Positions 18,422 through 28,229 of a DNA stretch of 64,000 nucleotides are shown here, piece after piece (the first letter of the stretch is position 1; each line of letters starts with the position of its first letter). A model generated the notes under the pieces. That model ran no database searches. It had not been told where the DNA came from and worked only from the letters and a program-made list of their open reading frames with translations. The position numbers and the translations under genes are program-made. The stretch is taken from positions 603,501 to 667,500 of the forward strand of contig JADKHO010000001.1 in the NCBI GenBank assembly GCA_016721765.1, in the 5' to 3' direction. The stretch comes from Bacteroidota bacterium. GTDB lineage: Bacteria > Bacteroidota > Bacteroidia > UBA4408.

Positions 18422-19207
18422 CTAAAAGTATAGAGTAAACTGATCGGCATCTTGTTCCGCAGGAAAATTTTTTCGAAAATTCAGTAATTCCGGTTTGGAT
18501 AAAGTTATTTGTAGGATGGTCTCTTCGCCTGGTTTTGCTGAAATTAGCGATTCCCCTAAAAAATTTAGTGCCATAGAATCTCCCGAATAATTAATATCAT
18601 TTCCATCTAAGCCAACTCGATTAAGCCCAACAACATAACTTTGATTTTCGATAGCCCGTGCCGGCAGCAAGGATTTCCATGCATAGCTTCTGCGTTCAGG
18701 CCAATTGGCAACATATAGCAATAGGTCATAGTTTTCTTGCTTAGTTCTACGACTCCATACCGGGAAACGTAAATCATAACAAACTTGCAAGCAAATGTCC
18801 CATTCCTTGTAGTGCACTATTAGTTTGTGTTTCCCTTCACTATAGTGCTCATTTTCGCCTGCCATTCTAAATAAATGGCGCTTATCATACACGGAGCATT
18901 TTCCGCTCGGCGGCATCCATATAAAACGATTAAAGTACTTCCCATTTTCTTCAATAATTAAACTTCCGCAGATGATGCAGTTCTTGTTTGAAGCTTGAGT
19001 GCGCATCCAAGAAACACTCGCTCCATCCATTGTTTCGGCAAGTTTTTTTGAATTCATACTGAATCCTGTGCTGAACATTTCGGGCAAAACAATAATATCG
19101 ACAGAGTTATGTATGGAATCAACCCATGTACCTATTATGCGCAAATTTTCAGCTTTGTTTTCCCACACAAGTGGTACTTGCAACAGCGCTATTATTAGTT
19201 CATCCAT
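18422..19207 (-). CDS. Omega-amidase of the nitrilase superfamily (YafV-like)
   Basis: The 261-residue protein has the nitrilase catalytic triad Glu43 (LPEMFSTGF), Lys109 (DKRHLF) and Cys143 (QVCYDLRFP). The DLRFPVWSR and NWPERRSYAW segments are typical of YafV/Nit2 omega-amidases, which hydrolyse 2-oxoglutaramate or 2-oxosuccinamate. The neighbouring aminotransferase, transcribed the same way from 20421, is of the type that uses glutamine as amino donor and yields 2-oxoglutaramate. The pair therefore makes sense as the glutamine transaminase/omega-amidase step of methionine salvage. The start is ATG at 19207. Confidence 0.9.
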   Translation of the reverse strand: MDELIIALLQVPLVWENKAENLRIIGTWVDSIHNSVDIIVLPEMFSTGFSMNSKKLAETMDGASVSWMRTQASNKNCIICGSLIIEENGKYFNRFIWMPPSGKCSVYDKRHLFRMAGENEHYSEGKHKLIVHYKEWDICLQVCYDLRFPVWSRRTKQENYDLLLYVANWPERRSYAWKSLLPARAIENQSYVVGLNRVGLDGNDINYSGDSMALNFLGESLISAKPGEETILQITLSKPELLNFRKNFPAEQDADQFTLYF

Positions 19208-19263
19208 TTGATTTATATCAAGGAGTTAATTAGATCAATGCACCTATTTGAAGTATTTTAAAC

Positions 19264-20421
19264 TCATACGGCACACAAAATTTTAGCCGCCTTTTCAAGT
19301 GTTTCATTTGATTTGGCAAAGCAAAAACGCAGTACTTTATTGTCTTGCGGTTTATGATAAAACACCGAAACAGGAATAGATGCAACGCCATGTTCCTTCG
19401 TGAGTCGAATGGCAAACTCCGTATCTTTTTCTTTGGTGATTGCATTGTATTTCAACAATTGAAAATAGGAGCCTGATACCGGGAGCGGAACAAATCGGGA
19501 GCCTTTAATTAATTCCAAAAAGTAATCGCGTTTTTGCTGGTAAAATTTTCCCAGATTTAAATAATCTTCCTTATTCGATAAATAATCAGCATAGGCATGT
19601 TGAATGGGTGTATTGGCTGAAAAAACTAAGTATTGATGCGCTTTACGAAACTCAGCCATTAAATTTTTAGGAGCCAAGCAATACCCCATTTTCCAGCCGG
19701 TTGTATGATAGGTTTTGCCAAAAGAAGAAACAATAAAACTGCGTTCTGCCAATTTGGGATATCGGGCAACACTTTGGTGCTCGAATCCATCAAATATAAT
19801 GTGCTCATACACCTCATCGCTCAAAATTACGATATCGGTATTCTTGGTGAGTTTCTCCAACTTTTGCATATCGGCAGCAGTAAGAATATTGCTGGAAGGA
19901 TTATTGGGCGTACAAATAATAATCATACGCGTTTTTTGTTTAATGAGTTTTTTTACCTCATCCCAATCAATACTATAGCTTGGAAATTTCAATTGCGCAT
20001 ATACCGCTTTTCCCCCATTTAACTCGATGGCAGGTGAGTAGCAATCATAGGCTGGTTCAAAAATAATTACCTCGTCGCCTTCCTTCACTAATGCTGCAAT
20101 GGCAGTGTAAATGGCTTGGGTAGCTCCTGCCGTTACGGTAATTTCAGTTTCAGGATCATAATTGATGGAGTATAGTTCTTGTGTTTTTTTTGCAATGGCT
20201 TCCCGTAATTGCAGCAAACCAGCCATAGGAGCATATTGATTGTGCCCGCTTTTCATATATTGATTCACCATTTTTACCAATTCAGACGAACAATTAAAAT
20301 CGGGAAATCCTTGAGACAGATTTATGGCATTGCAATCGCTGGCAAGCTTGCTCATGATTGTAAAAATGGAAGTCCCAACAGTTGGCAGTTTGGATGCAAT
20401 AGCATTTGGATACAGTGGCAT
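19264..20421 (-). CDS. Methionine (glutamine) aminotransferase, class I/II PLP enzyme
   Basis: The 385-residue protein is a fold-type I aminotransferase: NLSQGFPDF near residue 35, TAGATQAIY at 97-105, CTPNNPSS at 170, SDEVYEHI at 201 and the PLP lysine Lys236 in SSFGKTYHTTGWKMGY. The sequence pattern is that of YbdL/KAT-like methionine aminotransferases, which convert 2-oxo-4-methylthiobutanoate to methionine with glutamine as donor. The omega-amidase gene lies 56 bases downstream on the same strand, supporting a joint role. A terminator upstream separates it from the subtilase gene. Confidence 0.9.
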   Translation of the reverse strand: MPLYPNAIASKLPTVGTSIFTIMSKLASDCNAINLSQGFPDFNCSSELVKMVNQYMKSGHNQYAPMAGLLQLREAIAKKTQELYSINYDPETEITVTAGATQAIYTAIAALVKEGDEVIIFEPAYDCYSPAIELNGGKAVYAQLKFPSYSIDWDEVKKLIKQKTRMIIICTPNNPSSNILTAADMQKLEKLTKNTDIVILSDEVYEHIIFDGFEHQSVARYPKLAERSFIVSSFGKTYHTTGWKMGYCLAPKNLMAEFRKAHQYLVFSANTPIQHAYADYLSNKEDYLNLGKFYQQKRDYFLELIKGSRFVPLPVSGSYFQLLKYNAITKEKDTEFAIRLTKEHGVASIPVSVFYHKPQDNKVLRFCFAKSNETLEKAAKILCAV

Positions 20422-20501
20422 ATCTAAATAAAAGTTTGATTGCTAAGTTAATTGATTTTTTTGGAGCAGCAGAAATGTGTCTCCATTTTATAAAAACAAA
20501 A

Positions 20502-20528
20502 AAGGTCTCGGTGAGCTACCGAAACCTT
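20502..20528 (-). terminator. Terminator between subtilase and aminotransferase genes
   Basis: AAGGT-x-TCGGT pairs with ACCGA-x-ACCTT around GAGCT. On the minus strand it is followed by a T-rich run, so it ends the subtilase transcript. Confidence 0.75.
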
Positions 20529-20552
20529 CTTGAATTCATTTTTCTCAATTTA

Positions 20553-23398
20553 TTATTCCACAACTACCTTTTGAAGCTGCACTCCATCGGCATTTACAAG
20601 CTGAATAAAATAAATTCCTGATGGATAATTTGTTACATCTATTTGATAAAATAACTTATCATTAAAAGCAGTCAGCTTGCAATCGTAAATAATTTGTCCG
20701 CTATAATTGTATATTTTTAATTCACCATTGGCGGCTTTCTCTAATTGAATTGTTAGCTTGGCTGTAGCTGGATTCGGATACACAGCGAATCCCCCTTTAA
20801 CATTGTCCAAGTGACTAACTGCAAGAGGGGCAAGTGAATCATATTTTGTTTGTGCATTTTGTGCTGATTGTTGCAAATCCAATAAACTATCCCCAGCCAA
20901 CAATGCAAAAGCAACTGTAACACTATCGCCCGGTGCGATTGTAAAAGGACCACTACTCACCACATCAATAATATCAACACCACTACCGGTTGCACCAGCA
21001 ATTGCACGGTTGGTTGATAAGATGCTGTACTTTTCACTTTCACTTGTGCCATCGGTTAAATCAACTCCACCCGCACCACCGGCAATATTATCAACAGCAT
21101 AATGAAGCACAGGAGCTGTATTAGACACCAATTGAATTCCTGTGTAAAGACCATTTGTACCGGTGTAATAAGCATATCCCATTTTATTAACAACATCAAA
21201 TTCGGCGCGATTACTTGCGAAAGAAGAATCATCAATATCCCAATCGGCAAATATGCCTGCATAAAGGTTAGAAATGCTGCTTGCAGTGGTATTACTTATT
21301 TTATATTCCACAATCACATATTTGGTATTTCCGGGCGTATTCCATGCATAAGCCTTGTGTTTTACACGCACACCTACTGGTGAAGCAGCAATAGCATCAT
21401 TAAAAATTCCGACTAAATCAAAATCTGAATGAATTGAAGGAGTGTTTTCGAAACACGTTGAATACTTGAAAAATCATTATCGGTTGTCCCGGCATTGGCA
21501 CCTCTAACCATATCCGAAACTTTATTACCGGAAGTACCAATCATGAGTCCGGCTTCATACAACAATTGTCTCCCGTTTTTATATTTGAAACCTAATCCAT
21601 CAGCTTGCCCGTCGCTATTAAAGCCAATTCGACCTTTGCTGGTGATGCTGGTCGAAATATCATTTACTGTTACATTTATGTAGTCAACATTAATTACCTC
21701 TATAAAATAATAGTTAAAAGAGTAAGCCCCATCACTAAAATTAAGCTTAAAAGTTACCGCTACATTTGCCGGTGAAGTTGGACTTATTTTCACCCGAAAA
21801 GGAGTGGCACTATTTGAAACTTGTTGAAGTGTAGTCATGGCTCCCACAGGAAAAGTATTATTAAGTATGGTAACATAAGGTGAAGTGCTACTTAACGTAA
21901 CATTCAAGTTTGTTAATGGTGCTAAGAAATTTACAAAATCACCGCTAATTTGTAGCGTGTCATTTCCAACAAATGCATTATCGTTCCCATCGGTTACGTT
22001 GCGATTCATCATCGTTACCGATTTTGCATTAACGTTTGTTGCACCTTGAAAAAGATTGATACGTCCTTTGCCAAGCTTTCCTGCATATACTCCGAGCGTG
22101 GCAGCATTAATTGGATCACAAGTAGCCTTTAACTGCTCGCCAATTTGCAAAGCAGTATATTGTGGGAACATTGCTTTAACAATCGCTGCAGCACCCGCAG
22201 CAACGGGAGAAGCCATGGATGTTCCGCTTATTTGTGTGTAAGAATTCCCGGGATAAGTAGCGTTAATGTTGCTTCCTGGCGCACAAACATCAATGGTGTA
22301 TCCAAAATTTGAAAAGGAAGATTTATTGTCGTTTGTTGTAGTGGAGGCCACGCTAAAAGCATTGTTAAATGCTGAAGGATAATGTGGAGTACTTACATTG
22401 TCGTTTCCAGCAGCACACACTACTAGCGCATCCTTATTAATCGTTGCATAATCAACCGCATTTTGTCCAAACTGGCCTCCTCCTGAACTTCCCCAAGAGC
22501 AATTTATTATTCCACAACCATGATCTGCAGCATAAATAATTCCTTCATACGCCGAAATAAGCGCCCCGCCAGCATCGGCAATTTTTACCGGTAAAAATTT
22601 GCAATCAAATCCGGAACCTGCAACACCTGTAAGATTATCAGTACTTGCTGCAGCACATCCACTCACATGCACACCATGCGGATTACCCTCCCAACTGGGA
22701 TCATTGTCATTCATTCCTACGTCCCATCCGGTATAGTTGTCAACATAACCATCCGAATCATTGTCAAGCCCATCAATTGGATCAGCATAGTTGTGTTTGA
22801 TGTTGGCGAATAAATCTTGATGTGTGGGTTCGGTGCCTGTATCAGTAATTCCAATAACAATATTTGTATCGCCTTTGCTGATATCCCAAGCTGCATAAGC
22901 ATTTATTTTATTCAAGTGATATTGCCCGCTAACTGTAGCTTGTGGGTCATTAGGTTGATAATCAAAATGAGGCAAATAATGAGGTTCGGCATAATCTAAT
23001 ATACCCGATTTCAATAAAAGATTTGCTGCCTTTTCGACCGATACTTTTGTAGTATAAGTGAATTCATAAATCAAGGATAAGTCAATTAGTTTTTGCCCCG
23101 ATTTATTTTCCTTTTTTGCTGGTAGCTGATGATTTGGAAATTTTTTCACAAGTCCGGTCGCTCCTAAATAGTTCAGCGCTTGAGTCAAACTTGTATTTTC
23201 AATTGCATGCAGCGAACAATTGCTTCTATAATCCTCATTAACCTTAAAAATTATCGTATTGGCAAAATAATCCTTCTCATTCACACCCGGGCTCAATTTA
23301 AAATGGTGCGAAGTGGAGATGTAATCGGTAGCTGTAACCTGCGCAAATAGAGTGGTGGAAATGAGAGAAAACAGTAGGGTGATTTTTTTGAAAGTCAT
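20553..23398 (-). CDS. Secreted subtilisin-like serine protease with T9SS sorting domain, frameshifted
   Basis: The N-terminal frame (23398 to 21413) has a signal peptide (residues 1-19), a prodomain and a complete S8 catalytic domain: Asp186 (ITDTGTE), His244 (NPHGVHVSG), oxyanion Asn332 and Ser394 (SGTSMASPVA). Calcium-binding-like DNDSDGYVDN lies at 212-221. The frame runs into a stop at 21413, but the adjacent frame continues at once as SIHSDFDLVGIFNDAIAAS and reaches 20553. This C-terminal part ends with a T9SS type A domain (FAVYPNPATAK ... GIYFIQLV). One base is missing near 21438, in CTCCTTCA on the minus strand. Restored, the protein is ~948 residues: an extracellular endopeptidase exported by T9SS. 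Confidence 0.88.
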
Positions 23399-23456
23399 AA
23401 ATTAATTTTTAAAAGAAAATAAAAATAGCATTATTTTCTGAGACAGTAAAAGAATA

Positions 23457-24695
23457 TTATAGGGGTAATGACTCCCTATTTTTTTGGCGCAAAACGAGGA
23501 AATAAAACTGAAGTGTAAATAAACACAGCAGCCAAAGTCGACTGTATAAAAACGCTAGGCTTGTGTAAGGAAGTTTACTTAAAAGGGTCGGTAAAAACCC
23601 CAATAAAATCCAGAGCAACAAGATGCTACTATTTGGTTTTTGTGGGGTAAATTTCAAACAAAATATCAATGCAAAACCTGCAAATAACAGGTGGTAGGTT
23701 GCTGATCCTGCCTCCAGCAAAAGCAAAAGTAAAATTACTGCAGCAATTGATTTTTCGAGGAAGTCGGAATTTGATTTCTGCTTCCAAATAAAAAACCCCA
23801 ATAGCGTCAACCAAAACAATTTCCAAACTGCTAAAAACACCTTCCAAATAATAGCCGTTTTAGGGGTTTCAGCATTTGCAGTTATTTTAGAATTTACCAA
23901 TGCATCCATACTCTGATAGCGGTAACTCACAGGAGTTTCATTCGCAACTTTTGAGTAGAAATAATTTTCGGCAAATGCGAAATTAAATGCACGGTAGGTT
24001 TTGGGACCGCTAATAAAAAAGGTAATTAGGTGAAGGCACAAAAAACTTATAGTAAGAAAAATACTCATTTTGAATTCTCTCTTATAAATCAGCAAGGGCA
24101 AGAAAAACAAAGGAAGAAACTTGAGGGCAGCCAATATGCCCCAACTCATTCCGGCCAGTCGCTTATCGCCTTTTTTGTAGCTAGTCCATCCATACATAAG
24201 CAACCAAAGCAGGAAGATATAAACTTGACCTAACATTAAATCATTCACTAAATTAAATCCGGCAAGCAAAACAATAATCGCCGATTGCATAAGCGTTAAT
24301 TTCGCACTAATGCGGATGAGATAAATGAGATGGATTAAAAACCCAAGCGAAACCAAGAGCCAAATCTTGCGTGCCAGTTCAATTTCAAAAGCACTCAAGG
24401 GCAGCATCACCAAAGCTGTGGGGGGTGGGTACATTACAAACATGCCACTTCCTGTTGGCACATATTCCTGAATGGAAGTGTTGAATTTTTTAATTGAATA
24501 CGCATCCTGCAAATTATCTTGCAGGAGCATTTTTGAGCTCACATAATAATTTGGGAAGTCGGTTTCAATTTGATTCCATCCGGGCTTCACCCCAAACCAA
24601 AATACAAATACCAACAAACAGCAGAAGAGCGGAACTTGGTAAGTTTGTAACAGTGTGTACTTTTTAAATTGCATCAAATTTTTACAATTGTTCAT
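23457..24695 (-). CDS. DUF2029 (GT87-like) polytopic membrane glycosyltransferase
   Basis: The 412-residue protein has about ten hydrophobic segments. It shows the GT87/DUF2029 pattern: an acidic-aromatic motif after the first span (ETDFPNYYVSSKMLL), MYPPPTALVMLPLSAF, a LMLGQVYIFLLWLLMYG span, and the GILAALKFLPLFFLPLL segment. Known relatives are polyprenyl-phosphate-mannose-dependent mannosyltransferases working on the periplasmic side; the sugar and acceptor here are unknown. It is transcribed divergently from the lipoprotein/flippase pair, which fits a shared glycoconjugate theme but does not prove it. Confidence 0.75.
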   Translation of the reverse strand: MNNCKNLMQFKKYTLLQTYQVPLFCCLLVFVFWFGVKPGWNQIETDFPNYYVSSKMLLQDNLQDAYSIKKFNTSIQEYVPTGSGMFVMYPPPTALVMLPLSAFEIELARKIWLLVSLGFLIHLIYLIRISAKLTLMQSAIIVLLAGFNLVNDLMLGQVYIFLLWLLMYGWTSYKKGDKRLAGMSWGILAALKFLPLFFLPLLIYKREFKMSIFLTISFLCLHLITFFISGPKTYRAFNFAFAENYFYSKVANETPVSYRYQSMDALVNSKITANAETPKTAIIWKVFLAVWKLFWLTLLGFFIWKQKSNSDFLEKSIAAVILLLLLLEAGSATYHLLFAGFALIFCLKFTPQKPNSSILLLWILLGFLPTLLSKLPYTSLAFLYSRLWLLCLFTLQFYFLVLRQKNRESLPL

Positions 24696-24781
24696 TCTGC
24701 CATAAGGCTTTATTTTCCGAAAGTATTTAAATTTGAAAAAATCAGCGCGTATATTCGAAAGATTCTTTTAACAGAAAATCA

Positions 24782-25966
24782 ATGTTTGTGAAAAAGCCCA
24801 AGCGAATAATTAATTGTGTAAAAATCGTTTTGATACAAATTGTAACTGCACTTTTGCTTTTAACAAGCTCTTGCGCCTACAACCATGTTCCCGAAAACAA
24901 TGAGCACATCAATTTAATTTGGTACAATTCACCGGCAACACAAACGCCGGCTGAATTTAAAACAGGAGTGGCATGGCTGTTATCTTATCTCGGCGCTACA
25001 TTACCCAAAAGCGAGTTCGAAAAAGGTGTAAGTATATCAGGACAGCAAGTTATCCTGCAAATGGAACATCTTGGCTTTTCGAAAAACGCAATGGAGGCGC
25101 TTACCAGTCTCATTAAGGTGATAAAAGAAAGTGATGACTATAAAAAAAGAGAAGCAATAGATGCCGGTAGATTCTTTGCATTGTGTTTTAACTCTACCTG
25201 GCATTACTACGCAATAACCGGTACCTACCGCAGCTTCTCAGATTTTAAAAACAGTTTTACCTATTCTGCCGCAAAGCAATTGGCACTCGATACCTCCTCT
25301 ATTGCCAGTGAAGGAAGGTTAATTCGTTACCTTACCAACACAAATCAGCTAAGTCAAAACTTTTTTATTGCCGAAGAAGGACATGGTCGTTTCACTTCCG
25401 GAAATTTTTTGCCTTCGGGAACCATAGAGGCTTTTGACTATATGGAAAATGGTCAACCCCGCTTTGCCATTTATGGTAGTGATGGAAAGCTTCGCGTCAA
25501 CCCTGAATCCATTTTTAGCAATGCCGGAAAACCTGCAAAATGCATGTGGTGCCATGAAAGTAAAATGCAACCTTTATTTAGCCCAACACCCGACATTACA
25601 GGTTATACCTCACTTGCAGAATTTGATACCGATCAAAAAAATTTCAATTCCTTTCTAACAAGCTTTCACAGTTCAAGCAATTCCTTTTTGCAATTTAAAA
25701 ACGCGCAAGATCACACACAAGCAGAGTATATTTACCTAAGCTTTTTTGAGCCAAGTGCTGTACGCTTGGGCATGGAATGGGGATTAAACGAAGCAGAAGT
25801 AAAATTACTTTTAAGCGGAATTTCAACACACACCAATCCCGAATTTGCCTTTTTAACCGATGTTTATTATCGATACGAAGTAGATAAATTTGCTCCCTAT
25901 TCAGTACTTCAGGCATGTGAGGAAGCAAGAGAAAGCAATCGTTTTGAACCCGACTACCTGCCTTGA
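24782..25966 (+). CDS. Lipoprotein with a single CxxCH haem-binding motif
   Basis: The 394-residue protein has a long basic N-region, a hydrophobic segment and lipobox LTSSC (Cys31), so it is a lipoprotein. One CxxCH motif (Cys254, Cys257, His258 in KCMWCHESKMQP) suggests covalent c-type haem attachment, with Met262 a possible sixth ligand. Several aromatic and GHGRF-like segments surround it, but no recognised cytochrome domain is seen and the motif sits far from the N-terminus. Its TGA stop overlaps the TTG start of the following flippase gene by 3 bases. I do not recognise the family; electron transfer or haem sensing are possibilities only. Confidence 0.7.
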   Translation: MFVKKPKRIINCVKIVLIQIVTALLLLTSSCAYNHVPENNEHINLIWYNSPATQTPAEFKTGVAWLLSYLGATLPKSEFEKGVSISGQQVILQMEHLGFSKNAMEALTSLIKVIKESDDYKKREAIDAGRFFALCFNSTWHYYAITGTYRSFSDFKNSFTYSAAKQLALDTSSIASEGRLIRYLTNTNQLSQNFFIAEEGHGRFTSGNFLPSGTIEAFDYMENGQPRFAIYGSDGKLRVNPESIFSNAGKPAKCMWCHESKMQPLFSPTPDITGYTSLAEFDTDQKNFNSFLTSFHSSSNSFLQFKNAQDHTQAEYIYLSFFEPSAVRLGMEWGLNEAEVKLLLSGISTHTNPEFAFLTDVYYRYEVDKFAPYSVLQACEEARESNRFEPDYLP

Positions 25967-27150
25967 AACAAGCTCGCAAAAAAATTATTAGCCGTTTAAA
26001 TATTGTACTCCTGAGTGGCGGAAACATTGCATTAAAAGCTGCTTCCGGCATGCTTGTATCCTTAGTAGTCATCCAATCAAATTCACTCGAATTGTGGGGA
26101 GAATTCACCGAAGCTTTGGTGACAGTTAACTTTTTAAGTGTGCTCTTAGCTTTTGGTAACAAGGATTATTTGGTAAGAGCGTTTAGCAAACATCCTTCAA
26201 CTTTAAAATCGCAATGGAATAAAATTTTTTGGAGCCGCATTCCCATCTTGATCTTTGCTGTAACTTGCCTCTATTTTCTAACCTACGATACCTCCCTCTT
26301 TCTGATTTGTGCCGTTTGGTTGACACTAAATTTTATTCAACAATCCTTCGATTCCCTTGTGCTCTTCTTTAAAAATTTCCGCCAAACACTGCTAATTGAA
26401 CTTTTATGTAGCATTCTACTGCTTGGCTTTCTCATTTATTTCGGTAACAAAATCACGTTGCAGTTATTGTTATTGAGCTATGCAGGCGCACAAGTCATAA
26501 GAACGCTTTTGCTCCTTGGCATGTATTGGGCGCATTTAGATTTTCCAAGAAGTTCCTCTTTCTCGCTTGCGGAATTAAAATTACTTACACCCTTTTTTCT
26601 TCTTGGTTTGGGTGGATTCTTAGTAGACAAAGCCGATTTACTGTGCGTAAGTATTTTTTTGCCGCATTCCGAAAAAGCAAGCTATCAGATTATCTCAAAC
26701 TTATGTAACATGGGCATTGTAGCGGCAAGTATGGTTTTGGTACCTTTTACAAAAAATATTTACCGCATTAATGCAGCAACATTTAATGTCTTGCATAGAA
26801 ATTTTAATTTTTTTGGTGCCCTTTACTCCCTATCTTTTATGTTAGGCGTATACGTGCTTTGTAATTTGCTATTTAAGATTGAATTTACAGTTTGGGTTTA
26901 CTTCGGATTTCTGATAAATATTTTTGCTTTCACCTTATTCCTGCCCTACATGTTTTTGTTTACAAAACACAATTGGCAAAGCCAAGCGGTGTATTTAATG
27001 CTTGCTTCCGGCGTATTTACATTCCTGCTTTCAGCCTTATTAGTCCCTAAATTTAATCAAGAAGGTGCCGCTACAGCTTGTGCCCTTGGACAAATAGCAC
27101 TATTACTTTCCACGCGCTTCGTTGCGCAACATCTAAAAAACAAAAGCTGA
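25963..27150 (+). CDS. MOP-superfamily flippase (polysaccharide biosynthesis type)
   Basis: The 395-residue protein has about eleven to twelve transmembrane segments and a typical start (AGNIALKAASGM-like, here GGNIALKAASGMLVSLVV). A basic loop carries the VDKADLLCVSIFL segment, and the C-terminus has LVPKFNQEGAATACALGQI, the G-A-A-x-A-x-x-x-G motif of Wzx/MATE-like transporters. It would flip a lipid-linked glycan across the inner membrane. The proposed TTG start lies inside the upstream TGA stop region (TTGA overlap), which implies translational coupling to the haem-motif lipoprotein. No glycosyltransferase cluster surrounds it apart from the divergent DUF2029 gene. Confidence 0.8.
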   Translation: MKQARKKIISRLNIVLLSGGNIALKAASGMLVSLVVIQSNSLELWGEFTEALVTVNFLSVLLAFGNKDYLVRAFSKHPSTLKSQWNKIFWSRIPILIFAVTCLYFLTYDTSLFLICAVWLTLNFIQQSFDSLVLFFKNFRQTLLIELLCSILLLGFLIYFGNKITLQLLLLSYAGAQVIRTLLLLGMYWAHLDFPRSSSFSLAELKLLTPFFLLGLGGFLVDKADLLCVSIFLPHSEKASYQIISNLCNMGIVAASMVLVPFTKNIYRINAATFNVLHRNFNFFGALYSLSFMLGVYVLCNLLFKIEFTVWVYFGFLINIFAFTLFLPYMFLFTKHNWQSQAVYLMLASGVFTFLLSALLVPKFNQEGAATACALGQIALLLSTRFVAQHLKNKS

Positions 27151-27202
27151 TTAATTGCGGCTGAATATTCTTGGCTTTTAACAATTTTAACTAAATTATA
27201 TG

Positions 27203-27212
27203 TAAGTACTTA
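27203..27212. promoter_or_regulatory. Palindrome before MarR-GNAT gene, possible operator
   Basis: The perfect 10-bp palindrome TAAGTACTTA lies 24 bases before the start codon and just before a TACATTTG promoter-like box (27225-27232). Position and symmetry suit autoregulation by the MarR-type regulator encoded downstream; this is inference. Confidence 0.4.
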
Positions 27213-27224
27213 TATAATTAATTT

Positions 27225-27232
27225 TACATTTG
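27225..27232 (+). promoter_or_regulatory. TAnnTTTG promoter box before MarR-GNAT gene
   Basis: TACATTTG lies 4 bases before the ATG at 27236. If used, the transcript would be nearly leaderless. Confidence 0.4.
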
Positions 27233-27235
27233 TTT

Positions 27236-28192
27236 ATGGCAAAACCCGATGTGATAAAAGAATTAGAGGAATTGGCACTTGGTACACGCTTAAAACGCCT
27301 GAGCGATACGCTTATGGGCGATGTAGGTAAAATTTACAGGGAGCAACAGCTCGATTTTGAGCCACGTTGGTTTACCATGTTATATCTCCTGAATAAACAA
27401 AAAGCACTTTCAATTATTGATATTGCCGATCAACTTCGCCTCTCTCATCCGGCAGTGGTGCAGTTTGCCGACCAAATGCAGCATCAAAAATTAGTAATTG
27501 CCCGAAAAGATAAAAAAGACGCACGCAAACGAATACTTGAACTTAGTGCAAAAGGAAAATCAACTTTCGAAAAACTACAACCTTTGTTAATTCAAATTGA
27601 AAAATCAACACATGAATTGGTGCAATCAACCGGAATGGACCTCTTGTATGCGCTTGAAAAAATGGAAAAACAATTGGAATCCAAAAACATGTATGAGCGT
27701 GTAAAAGAAGGCCTTGCTAACAAACTGATTTCCGAAATATCCATCCTTCCTTTTCAACCAAAATACAAATCTGATTTTAAAAAGCTGAACGAAGAATGGC
27801 TGAAAGATTTCTTTTCTGTAGAAAAAGAAGATGCGCGGGTGCTCGGAAATCCTGAAAAAACAATTTTAGAAAACGACGGAATGATTTTCTTTGCAATAAG
27901 TGCAGGAAAAGCGGTTGGAACGGTTGCACTAACGCATCATGGCAAAAAAGTTTATGAGCTCAATAAAATGGCAGTTACCAAATCCATGCAGGGCAAATCC
28001 ATTGGCAATTTATTACTAAAAAAAGCGCTTGACTTTGCAAAAAAGAAAAAAGCAAAAGTTCTTTATTTGGAAACAAATCGCTCTCTTTATCCCGCCATAC
28101 ATTTGTATGAAAAATTTGGCTTTAAAAAAGACAGTCCGGTTGTAAACTCAAAATACAAGCGAAGCAATTTAAAAATGAGCCTGCACTTTTAA
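27236..28192 (+). CDS. MarR-family regulator fused to GNAT acetyltransferase
   Basis: From the ATG at 27236 (an in-frame TTG two codons earlier overlaps the promoter box) the protein is 318 residues. Residues ~35-145 form a MarR winged helix: LSIIDIADQLRLSHPAVVQFADQMQ (recognition helix) then VIARKDKKDARKRILELSAKGK (wing). Residues ~165-318 form a GNAT acetyltransferase with VAVTKSMQGKSIGNLLL (acetyl-CoA pyrophosphate loop, here Q-G-K-S-I-G in place of Q/R-x-x-G-x-G/A) and LYEKFGF near the end. Such MarR-GNAT fusions are known; a regulator sensing or modifying a small amine is plausible. The gene stands alone between two terminator-poor spacers. Confidence 0.88.
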   Translation: MAKPDVIKELEELALGTRLKRLSDTLMGDVGKIYREQQLDFEPRWFTMLYLLNKQKALSIIDIADQLRLSHPAVVQFADQMQHQKLVIARKDKKDARKRILELSAKGKSTFEKLQPLLIQIEKSTHELVQSTGMDLLYALEKMEKQLESKNMYERVKEGLANKLISEISILPFQPKYKSDFKKLNEEWLKDFFSVEKEDARVLGNPEKTILENDGMIFFAISAGKAVGTVALTHHGKKVYELNKMAVTKSMQGKSIGNLLLKKALDFAKKKKAKVLYLETNRSLYPAIHLYEKFGFKKDSPVVNSKYKRSNLKMSLHF

Positions 28193-28229
28193 GTTGCAGC
28201 TAAAACTGATGAACCTTATACATTAAACA

